Assembly (NCBI GenBank): GCA_025451145.1
Contig: JANWKX010000152.1
Location: forward strand, 1 to 5,774
Origin: Vampirovibrionales bacterium
GTDB lineage: Bacteria; Cyanobacteriota; Vampirovibrionia; Vampirovibrionales; JAGQHJ01
Length of the DNA: 5,774 nt
Reading direction: 5' to 3'
The notes under the pieces were generated by a model that did no database searches, was not told where the DNA came from, and was given only the letters and a program-made list of their open reading frames with translations. Shown here piece after piece: positions 1 to 5,029 of the stretch. How positions within the stretch are numbered: the stretch's first letter is position 1; each line of letters opens with the position of its first letter. Made by a program: the position numbers and the translations under genes.

Positions 1-458
1 CGGTCTTGGATGATCCCAGGGTTACGTTTAGCAAACATCAAGGCAGAAAGCAGGCTTTCGGTATAATAAAGGCCCATTTGAACTTCATGGCTATCCGTTT
101 CCTTGGCCAGTTCGTTCATAGGACTTTGCCCGGAGGCGCTTTGAAGGTGTTCCGTAAACTTTGAAAAGGATTGCTTTAACGACGGCAATGATAGCCCTTT
201 AATAAACCACGGCAAGGCTAGAGAGGCTGCAAAACCAGCGGAAAATAAAGATAACGCCGTCATGGGAGCCACGTAGTGATAAATGCGTTGGGCTGTCTTT
301 AAACGTGAAAAACCGCCCTCTGAATTTGATTGCTCAATCGAACTTGGATTTTTTGCCGGGCTGCTTCCCTGGAAGTCACTTTTGGGTCGTGATACCCCAG
401 GCCAGGCCTGGCCATAAGGTATAGAGGGCGCTATTGATGAAATGCCATAAAAACCCAT
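1..458 (-). CDS. Unrecognised protein with one hydrophobic segment, under a cobalamin riboswitch (3' end outside window)
   Basis: The reading frame is open from an ATG at 458 down to the window edge, giving 152 complete codons with the C-terminus missing. An in-frame TGA lies six codons upstream and no other start intervenes, so this ATG is the only plausible start. Its own ribosome site is weak (TAGGG, 5 nt upstream). Residues 1-50 are rich in Ser, Pro and Gly and look disordered. Residues about 62-86 form one hydrophobic segment (VAPMTALSLF through LPWFI), probably a membrane helix. The remainder is mixed and looks helical, with TDSHEVQMG followed by LYYTESLLSALMFAKR. I do not recognise the family. 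A cobalamin riboswitch lies upstream on the same strand, so expression is probably lowered when B12 is plentiful. That suggests, without proving, a link to cobalt or cobalamin uptake, or to a B12-independent bypass. The gene is outside any recognisable cob/cbi/btu context here, although downstream genes may lie beyond the edge. Confidence 0.72.
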   Translation of the reverse strand, partial: MGFYGISSIAPSIPYGQAWPGVSRPKSDFQGSSPAKNPSSIEQSNSEGGFSRLKTAQRIYHYVAPMTALSLFSAGFAASLALPWFIKGLSLPSLKQSFSKFTEHLQSASGQSPMNELAKETDSHEVQMGLYYTESLLSALMFAKRNPGIIQD

Positions 459-465
459 AGAAACC

Positions 466-519
466 CTACCGGCTCAAGCCGAAGGGCACAAAGTGAAATA
501 CATTATTTAATCCTGTCAA
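466..519 (-). CDS. Possible 17-codon leader ORF between riboswitch and gene
   Basis: A TTG at 519 sits 7 nt after AAGGAG (532-527), the best Shine-Dalgarno match in this leader. It opens a frame of 17 codons ending in TAG at 468-466. The peptide reads MTGLNNVFHFVPFGLSR if TTG is read as Met. The stop lies 7 nt before the ATG of the next gene and overlaps that gene's weak ribosome site. This arrangement would suit translational coupling, with the riboswitch controlling access to the AAGGAG. The evidence is positional only: the start is a rare one and the peptide is too short for any coding statistics. The AAGGAG could be coincidental. Confidence 0.28.
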   Translation of the reverse strand: MTGLNNVFHFVPFGLSR

Positions 520-529
520 CCCGGCTCTC

Positions 530-656
530 CTTGTGCTCGCAAGACAAATTGGTGGTCAGGTGTTCGGGCTTTCTGAAAGAGAATCACCGTTGCGGCACAG
601 CTCCGGAATTTCACCGGATTTCCCTGAACTTTTACTTATAGCTTAAAATTCACTGA
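530..656 (-). ncRNA. Cobalamin (B12) riboswitch aptamer
   Basis: Read on the minus strand, the conserved core is present in order. GGGAA (624-620) is followed by GGTGAAATTCC (615-605), GCTGTGCCGCAAC (601-589) and the B12 box AAGCCCGAACACCTGACC (571-554). These match the layout of the E. coli btuB leader closely. TCAGTG (656-651) can pair with CACCTGA (562-556), with one bulged base, as a closing P2-like stem. Between it and GGGAA a 6-bp hairpin (AATTTT/AAAGTT) occupies the variable position. After the B12 box, TTTGT (548-544) pairs with ACAAG (534-530) around a 9-nt loop holding TTGCG. That loop exactly complements CGCAA in the upstream core loop (594-590), which is the expected L5-L13 kissing contact. 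The outer P1 stem is not obvious. In known members, B12 binding stabilises the kissing loop and represses the downstream gene. Confidence 0.93.
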
Positions 657-690
657 TTGACAAGCGCTAAAGTGAGATGCAGTGCTGGTT

Positions 691-1650
691 TTAACTTAAT
701 ACGCCATGGTTGGCGATAGAAAGCCGATGCTCGGCCTCCTCAAGAATCCTGACGACCTCAAGACCATTAATCCCATCACTTTTGGGCCTCCGGCCGGTGC
801 GAATGCAGTTGATAAAATGCTGGCATTCCAGTTTTAAGGGCTCAATGGTCAAATACTCAGGCAGAATATGCTCGGGCGGGTTGGTGTTACTGAAGATCTG
901 GAGCTTACCCACACCTGAGATGGTATCATCCAGCACGGCAGTTTTCTCAGAGCCCCGAACGACCAGCTTAACCTGCTTCACCGGATGAACCCAGCTATTA
1001 TGGATATGGCCCCCAACGCCACCGGGAAACTCCATCTCAATATGGGCAATATCCACCAGGCCATCAGCACTGGTCTGAGACCCATGTACCGAGACCACCC
1101 GATCCGGGCCATGGCCTAGCAAAAACATAATCATAGACAGATCATGAGGCGCCAAATCCCATAATACGCTTCTATCTGCGCGATGAGGGTTCAGGTTCAA
1201 TCGATCGCTCTGGATATAGCGAATTTCTCCCAAGTAATCCTCTTCAATCAATTGTTTTAATCGGTTAATTCCAGGATGGTAAAGCATTAAGTGGCCCACC
1301 ATCAAAATTCGCTCGACATACTCCGATAAAGTAAACAGCTCCTGGGTTTCCCGAGTGCTGGTGGCGATGGGTTTTTCGACATAAACATGTTTTTGGGCCA
1401 AAAGAGAGGCCTTTGCCAAGCCGAAATGAGTATGGCTTGGGGTTGAAATGACCACGGCATGGATATCCGGGTTCTCCAAAATATCCTCAAAGTGAGACGT
1501 GGCCATCACCTTGGGAGATTGTTTCTTAATTTTGCCCAAGGTATCTTTGTCTAAATCGCAAACCGCCTTGAGCAGCTCAAGGTGCTCAAAATTCCGAATG
1601 AGGTTTTTACCCCAGTTTCCACAACCCACAACCGCAACATTAATCGCCAT
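691..1650 (-). CDS. Gfo/Idh/MocA-family NAD(P)-dependent oxidoreductase, nucleotide-sugar dehydrogenase-like
   Basis: The product is 319 residues from the ATG at 1650, a normal length for the family. The N-terminal Rossmann fold opens at once with VAVVGCGNWGKN (residues 5-16, the Gly-rich dinucleotide loop). D32 of CDLD lies at the end of the second strand, and AVVISTPSHTHF is at 65-76. The family's catalytic EKP is at 92-94 (K93). WDLAPHD at 164-170 carries the second catalytic His (H169). GHLMLYHP (119-126) and GEIRYIQSDR (141-150) resemble enzymes that oxidise UDP-linked amino sugars, such as the WlbA/WbpB group, but the substrate cannot be fixed from sequence. It would act in the cytoplasm, perhaps making a modified sugar for surface glycan. 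An ATG seven codons upstream (1671) is possible. I prefer 1650 because the Rossmann strand starts directly after it, though neither start has a strong ribosome site. No sugar aminotransferase or glycosyltransferase neighbours are visible. Confidence 0.92.
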   Translation of the reverse strand: MAINVAVVGCGNWGKNLIRNFEHLELLKAVCDLDKDTLGKIKKQSPKVMATSHFEDILENPDIHAVVISTPSHTHFGLAKASLLAQKHVYVEKPIATSTRETQELFTLSEYVERILMVGHLMLYHPGINRLKQLIEEDYLGEIRYIQSDRLNLNPHRADRSVLWDLAPHDLSMIMFLLGHGPDRVVSVHGSQTSADGLVDIAHIEMEFPGGVGGHIHNSWVHPVKQVKLVVRGSEKTAVLDDTISGVGKLQIFSNTNPPEHILPEYLTIEPLKLECQHFINCIRTGRRPKSDGINGLEVVRILEEAEHRLSIANHGVLS

Positions 1651-1717
1651 ATTCACAATCAGGTTCTTCACATTACAATGTTAAATATATCTTACTTTAC
1701 TATAGGGCCGCCTAAAA
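1651..1717. promoter_or_regulatory. AT-rich divergent promoter region between oxidoreductase and alr
   Basis: These 67 bp separate two divergently transcribed genes and must hold at least part of both start regions. -10-like hexamers are visible on the minus strand (TATAGT at 1704-1699, TATATT at 1689-1684) and on the plus strand (TACTAT at 1698-1703). None has a convincing -35 partner at 16-18 bp, so no single promoter is assigned. TATAGGG at 1701-1707 may double as the ribosome site for alr. Confidence 0.4.
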
Positions 1718-2857
1718 TTGAAGTTTTCACGAACGTTACCTTTCAACACCCGTCGGGATGTTTGGTTGGAGGTTGATTTGGCGGCCATTGAAGAAAATAT
1801 TGGCCATATTCGGCAGTTCGTTCCCCAGACCGTTGAGATTATGGCCGTTCTCAAAGCCGATGCCTATGGCCACGGCTCCGTGATGGTCCTTCCGATATTG
1901 GAAGCCTCAGGGGTGTCCATGGTGGGGGTTGCCTCTATGGATGAGGCGCTTCAGATTCGAAACGCTGGCTTTGAAATCCCCATTCTGGTTCTGGGGGTCA
2001 CCCCGGATTGGGCGATGCATTACGGTGCCGAACATGACATCCAGATGACCCTTTTTACCCCCGATCAACTGTCATCCTTGGCCCGGCTCTATGATATCAC
2101 CGGGCAGCCTTCCAAGATTCATATTAAAATCAATACCGGCATGCATCGAATCGGCATTGAGGCGAATCAGGCAGCAGCCTTTATTCAAAACTGTCAGCAA
2201 TCACCGGCGGTTTCCGTCGAAGGCGTTTTTAGCCACTTTGCCGAGACCAGTGACGAGGCCTTTACCCAGCATCAAATTCAACAATGGGAAGCCCTACTTG
2301 GGGAGTTAAAGACACTTCCACCCCTCAGACACCTCTCCAACAGTTCCGGGACATGGCACTATCCTTTGACACAGAGCAATCTGGTTCGCATCGGCATCTC
2401 TTTGTTCGGCTATTCCGGGGATTCCAGACCGATGCCGTTTCCCTTGAAACCCGCAATGGGGCTGAAGGCCCGGATTGTTCACATCCACCCGCTACCGCCT
2501 GGGGAAAGTGTGAGCTATAACAGAACCTTCTACAACACAACGGATCAAACGCTTCGGATTGCGACCCTGCCGTTGGGCTATGCCGATGGTATTCCCCGCA
2601 ATTTATCCAATCGCATCGAAGGCTTATACCGTGGCGTTCCCGTCCCTCAGGTCGGCATCATCACCATGGACCAACTCATGATGGATATTACCCAGGTTCC
2701 TGAAGCCCAGGTGGGAGACGTCATTACCTTGATAGGCCCCTCCCAGGGCAAGCAGATTTCTTTAAGTGATTGGGCCGCATGCCTGAATACCATCGAATAT
2801 GAATTGATGTGCGGCTTACGCGTCAGGCTCCCCAAAACCTATGTTCGGTCTTCATGA
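1718..2857 (+). CDS. alr: Alanine racemase, PLP-dependent
   Basis: This enzyme interconverts L- and D-alanine in the cytoplasm and supplies D-Ala for peptidoglycan stems. The product is 379 residues, full length for the family. The PLP lysine is K46 in AVLKADAYGHG (43-53). IKINTGMHRIG (136-146) covers the loop with the structural Lys and Arg. FSHFAETSD (171-179) and VRIGISLFGY (223-232) are the usual cofactor-binding stretches, the latter with the Arg facing the pyridine nitrogen. The second catalytic residue is Y267 in GESVSYNRTF. LPLGYADG (285-291) and ITMDQLMMD (315-323) form the substrate site, and the C-terminus ends in the familiar YELMCGLRVRLP. The start is TTG at 1718. The frame is closed by TAG at 1703, and no ATG or GTG precedes the conserved RRDVWLEVDLAAI, so TTG is effectively forced. 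The only ribosome site is a modest AGGG about 10 nt upstream. It is transcribed alone. Nothing suggests a catabolic (dadX) role. Confidence 0.96.
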   Translation: MKFSRTLPFNTRRDVWLEVDLAAIEENIGHIRQFVPQTVEIMAVLKADAYGHGSVMVLPILEASGVSMVGVASMDEALQIRNAGFEIPILVLGVTPDWAMHYGAEHDIQMTLFTPDQLSSLARLYDITGQPSKIHIKINTGMHRIGIEANQAAAFIQNCQQSPAVSVEGVFSHFAETSDEAFTQHQIQQWEALLGELKTLPPLRHLSNSSGTWHYPLTQSNLVRIGISLFGYSGDSRPMPFPLKPAMGLKARIVHIHPLPPGESVSYNRTFYNTTDQTLRIATLPLGYADGIPRNLSNRIEGLYRGVPVPQVGIITMDQLMMDITQVPEAQVGDVITLIGPSQGKQISLSDWAACLNTIEYELMCGLRVRLPKTYVRSS

Positions 2858-3009
2858 ATCTTTAAGACTGAGACTTTTCCCTCACTACCAGGGATATCGT
2901 ATCAAGTTCAATTCCAAAAAATTAACAGCCCGGGTGATTAAAGCCACTCCAATATCGCCAACAATAGAGGGATACTGCTGTATTGATATGGTGATCCGGA
3001 AAAGCCTCA

Positions 3010-3046
3010 AGTTCTATCGTTGATGGCGTTTCGGGACGATAGAACT
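3010..3046. repeat. Perfect 11-bp inverted repeat, hairpin-forming
   Basis: AGTTCTATCGT (3010-3020) and ACGATAGAACT (3036-3046) are exact reverse complements around a 15-nt spacer, with a further T-G wobble inside. No T-run follows on the plus strand, so it is not a standard intrinsic terminator. It lies 153 bp after the alr stop and 139 bp before the next gene. It could be a factor-assisted terminator, a processing site or a protein-binding site. Confidence 0.6.
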
Positions 3047-3137
3047 CTGCTGATATCTCGATTCGGCTTGATAATTATGAGGCATTTGAATCGTTTGGCG
3101 GCTGATCAGCAGATCAATTGCTGGGTTGGAGATACTA

Positions 3138-3170
3138 ATGAGTAAGAGCATCAAAGCATCAAGAGAGTAA
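3138..3170 (+). CDS. Possible 10-codon leader ORF upstream of membrane protein
   Basis: An ATG at 3138 lies 6 nt after GGAG (3128-3131) and opens MSKSIKASRE, stopping at TAA 3168-3170. The stop overlaps the start of the AAGGAGG ribosome site (3169-3175) of the following gene, so terminating ribosomes would be delivered to that site. The ORF has good start signals but is too short to prove as coding. It carries no run of any single amino acid that would mark a classical attenuation peptide. Confidence 0.3.
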   Translation: MSKSIKASRE

Positions 3171-3184
3171 GGAGGAAAATCCGA

Positions 3185-4033
3185 ATGGCAAGAGAGGTCA
3201 TATCCATGAACGAAGTGCCTGGTGTCAGCCGGGTGCGTTGGGGTGCCGTGTTTGCAGGTTTGTTTATTGCATTGGTCAGCCAGGTCCTGTTAGGACTTCT
3301 GGGTCTTGCTGTGGGACTGAGCACATTTAATCCGGCCACCTTTACAGGATTTGGCGTGGGCAGCGGTGTTTGGTTGATTATATCAACACTCATCTCCGTA
3401 TTTCTGGGGGCTTGGGCAGCTTCCTGGTGGGCCAACACGATTTACCGCGCAGATGGCATCCTCCATGGCGTCCTGACATGGAGTCTGTATCTCGTGGTCA
3501 CCCTCTTCTTTATCGGTTCAGGTGTCGGAACCTTATTAGGAGGCGCTTTTAACCTGGTTTCAAGCGGTTTGACCGGTGTTTCCCAGGGAGCGGCCACCAA
3601 TGTTGCCTATAGAGGAGTGGCTGCTACGGAGCGTCAAGCCAGCGTGGTCGTCAGCCAAACTGACATCGATCGCAGGTTGACGCAACTACTGGCGCAACAA
3701 GGGCCCAATAGCCGGGTTTTGGCCAGGTTAAACACATCCCCTCAGGTTAAAGCCCAGATTGTTCGCCAAATTGCCGCGGGGAATGATACCGCCGCTGCGC
3801 GAATTATCACTGCCCATACAGGCATTTCACAAGCCGATGCTTTGAATTTGGTACAAGGGTCTCGCATCGAAACTCGGCAAGTTGCTCGGCGGGTTACTCA
3901 ACGCGTGACGGGTACGGCGGGCAAGGTTGCATGGTGGGCATTCTTTGCGGTGCTGTTATCGTTAATTGCAGCTGGATTAGGTGGGTTAGTCGGTGCGAAA
4001 AGCACTGAACGTTTCCCAGAAAGCCTTGCATAA
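3185..4033 (+). CDS. Four-helix membrane protein, 'PhnA-like' type, function unknown
   Basis: The product is 282 residues starting at ATG 3185, with a strong ribosome site (AAGGAGG at 3169-3175). Hydrophobic stretches at about 19-45, 60-83, 95-118 and 248-271 predict four membrane helices. A long polar segment (about 120-247) lies between helices 3 and 4. The basic VRW before helix 1 suggests a cytoplasmic N-terminus, which would place that long loop outside the cytoplasmic membrane. The helices are rich in small residues (Gly, Ala, Ser). The loop carries VVSQTDIDRRL, LLAQQG and TGISQADALNLV, which look helical. The opening motif RVRWGAVFAGLFIALVSQVL resembles proteins commonly labelled 'PhnA-like' in databases; that name reflects annotation transfer and is not evidence of a phosphonate role. 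No catalytic motif is visible. A scaffold or stress-related membrane role is a guess. It appears to be monocistronic, closed by the hairpin at 4097-4125. Confidence 0.85.
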   Translation: MAREVISMNEVPGVSRVRWGAVFAGLFIALVSQVLLGLLGLAVGLSTFNPATFTGFGVGSGVWLIISTLISVFLGAWAASWWANTIYRADGILHGVLTWSLYLVVTLFFIGSGVGTLLGGAFNLVSSGLTGVSQGAATNVAYRGVAATERQASVVVSQTDIDRRLTQLLAQQGPNSRVLARLNTSPQVKAQIVRQIAAGNDTAAARIITAHTGISQADALNLVQGSRIETRQVARRVTQRVTGTAGKVAWWAFFAVLLSLIAAGLGGLVGAKSTERFPESLA

Positions 4034-4096
4034 GATATTTCAAACCATCGATCCTTGTCTATCTGTAAAATCAATCCGAAAAATCATAGCTCTAAC

Positions 4097-4125
4097 AGGA
4101 GGCGTAACTCTGGCTTACGCCTCCT
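4097..4125 (+). terminator. Strong hairpin, probable terminator of the membrane protein gene
   Basis: AGGAGGCGTAA (4097-4107) pairs perfectly with TTACGCCTCCT (4115-4125) around a 7-nt loop, 63 bp after the stop codon. The stem is stable, but CTGGGTTAG follows instead of a T-run. Termination would therefore be imperfect or factor-assisted; an alternative is a 3'-end stabilising hairpin. Confidence 0.6.
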
Positions 4126-4130
4126 CTGGG

Positions 4131-4203
4131 TTAGTCTACAAAGATGCGAATTGAACAGCAGGATTGTAGACCCATTGCCGGTTTTTGCACTTTAGTCTAA
4201 TAG
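4131..4203 (+). promoter_or_regulatory. Promoter-like region with repeated TTAGTCTA, candidate operator
   Basis: TTGCCG (4175-4180) and TAATAG (4198-4203) are 17 bp apart, a correctly spaced though imperfect -35/-10 pair. TTAGTCTA occurs twice, at 4131-4138 and 4192-4199. The second copy extends to the palindrome TTAGTCTAA and overlaps the -10. GTCTACA (4134-4140) and TGTAGAC (4165-4171) are exact inverted repeats just upstream of the -35. This layout would suit an operator controlling the downstream winged-helix gene, possibly by its own product. That is inference from position. Confidence 0.38.
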
Positions 4204-4313
4204 GCTCCAGATGGATCCGGTTCTTCAAAAAAATTGTTACTATCAAAGGGTTCGTCGGTTCAACAGCCGATTCGCATTTTGAAAGGCAGAGAGAAGATAA
4301 AAGAGGTTGTTCA

Positions 4314-4727
4314 ATGATGTATTCAAAGCCTAAAAAGCAACTCCGTTCCCCAAAATTTCGAATTGATACCGTGGCGGCTGGTCATGAACGCTTCATCATG
4401 ATGAATCAGATGTCGATGAACCCCGATGATTTACCCACCAAAAACAAGATTATGACCCTTCAGGATTTTCAGGATCTTCATTCGTCAACTATCTCAACCC
4501 CAATGCCCCATCAGGAAATCGGTTTATTGATCGGGCGGTTGTTAAAAGTGCATGGCATCTGGCGCAACCAATGTATTTTATTACCTTCACTAATGGCCAT
4601 GGCCGACTTTTTCAATGTCTCCTACACCGATATTCAAAAAGCCTTCCGGTGGCTACGGCTTCAAGGATTTGATTATATGATTCCGGGGTGTTTCGGACAC
4701 ATCTCGGTCTGGCCCCACAGCGTCTAA
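4314..4727 (+). CDS. Small protein with a GntR-like winged-helix domain, no effector domain
   Basis: From ATG 4314 (AAGAGG at 4301-4306, spacing 7) the product is 137 residues. The frame also opens further upstream at a TTG (4185), but that extension has no ribosome site and unlikely composition, so I reject it. Residues 1-62 are polar and basic, with no recognised fold. Residues about 65-135 follow the GntR DNA-binding pattern. IGRLLKVHG is an initial helix, ILLPS stands for the usual LPSE, and MADFFNVSYTDIQKAFRWLRLQGF matches the helix-turn-helix plus third helix (A..L.VSR.TVR.AL..L..EG in the family). MIPGCFGHISVWP would be the wing. The acidic residue of LPSE and several Arg residues of the recognition helix are missing, so DNA specificity may differ or be lost. 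GntR regulators normally carry a C-terminal ligand domain, which is absent here. It is probably a cytoplasmic DNA-binding protein; its targets are unknown. A methionine-rich ORF follows 58 bp downstream. Confidence 0.75.
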   Translation: MMYSKPKKQLRSPKFRIDTVAAGHERFIMMNQMSMNPDDLPTKNKIMTLQDFQDLHSSTISTPMPHQEIGLLIGRLLKVHGIWRNQCILLPSLMAMADFFNVSYTDIQKAFRWLRLQGFDYMIPGCFGHISVWPHSV

Positions 4728-4785
4728 TGTCCGGTGATTCAAGCAGAAAGATGATACGTCGAGCGGAAGAGAGGAGTAGAGTCCC

Positions 4786-4944
4786 ATGAAAATGATGATG
4801 ACATTGATGACCATGATGCTGATGGTTGAGTTCATTGACCGAATGATGATGGATCGTGGTGATAGCGGTGGCATGGCGTCACCCCCAGGCGGCGTCATGA
4901 GGATGCCAAACGCCAGTGACATGATGATGAAGGCCATGCCCTGA
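4786..4944 (+). CDS. Methionine-rich 52-residue microprotein
   Basis: The frame runs from ATG 4786 to TGA 4942-4944, with AGGAG (4773-4777 region) 8-9 nt upstream, one of the better ribosome sites in the window. It encodes 52 residues, of which 18 are methionine (about 35%), including MMM at 3-5, 20-22 and 46-48. Residues 3-17 (MMMTLMTMMLMVEFI) are almost wholly hydrophobic and could form a short helix. Residues 23-37 are a Gly/Pro/Ser linker, and the end is MKAMP. I know no family of this kind. Clustered Met thioethers can bind Cu(I) or Ag(I), can scavenge oxidants, or can form flexible hydrophobic surfaces as in the SRP54 M domain; none is shown here. It lies 58 bp after the winged-helix gene with no terminator between, so the two are probably cotranscribed. 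The caution is that ATG triplets crowd this stretch in several frames, so repeat expansion may account for part of the bias. Confidence 0.5.
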   Translation: MKMMMTLMTMMLMVEFIDRMMMDRGDSGGMASPPGGVMRMPNASDMMMKAMP

Positions 4945-4961
4945 AACAAGGATCGGGTTTC

Positions 4962-5006
4962 ATGATTCTCTGGTGTGATGATGACGATGACAAACGAGAT
5001 GGTTGA
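4962..5006 (+). CDS. Possible 14-residue aspartate-rich mini-ORF
   Basis: ATG 4962 is preceded by AAGGA (4948-4952) with 9-nt spacing and encodes MILWCDDDDDKRDG, ending at TGA 5004-5006. It starts 17 nt after the Met-rich ORF stops. The Asp run is read from GAT/GAC triplets, out of frame relative to the ATG runs just upstream, so it may be a by-product of the same triplet-rich DNA. There is no evidence for translation beyond the ribosome-site match. Confidence 0.18.
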   Translation: MILWCDDDDDKRDG

Positions 5007-5029
5007 TTAAACCCTGAACCAGAGATTCA

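Larger units (their letters stand above)
2858..3184 (+). other. 327-bp non-coding gap with inverted repeat and leader ORF
   Basis: No protein gene of normal size fits here. Three items are visible: a perfect 11-bp inverted repeat (3010-3046), a 10-bp palindrome GCTGATCAGC (3101-3110), and a 10-codon ORF (3138-3170) directly before the next gene's ribosome site. AT-rich text around 3070-3080 (GATAAT, TAATTAT) could supply a -10 element, but no matching -35 was found. Confidence 0.6.

Noticed and set aside
400..413. Perfect 14-bp palindrome GGCCAGGCCTGGCC.
   Set aside because: It lies inside coding sequence (residues around GQAWPG) and is explained by repeated Gly/Ala/Trp/Pro codons. No regulatory context was seen.
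710..988. Plus-strand ORFs opposite the oxidoreductase (for example 710-988 and 1499-1684).
   Set aside because: They are antisense shadows of a clearly recognised enzyme, with no domain-like content.
2841..3023. Plus-strand ORF of 60 codons starting inside the end of alr.
   Set aside because: It has no ribosome site, overlaps alr, has unremarkable composition, and ends inside the inverted repeat at 3010-3046.
4185..4313. A 43-codon N-terminal extension of the winged-helix protein from TTG 4185.
   Set aside because: It has no ribosome site and would overlap the repeat and promoter-like region. ATG 4314 has AAGAGG at proper spacing.
4653..4949. Minus-strand ORF of 98 codons with Ile-rich hydrophobic stretches.
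   Set aside because: It is antisense to the end of the winged-helix gene and to the Met-rich ORF. Its Ile runs are just the complement of ATG/GAT triplets, its C-terminal part is the antisense of a coding region, and no ribosome site precedes it.
4977..4994. A DDDDDK motif resembling an enteropeptidase tag.
   Set aside because: It arises from GAT/GAC triplets in a doubtful 14-codon ORF. There is no other sign of engineered or vector sequence.
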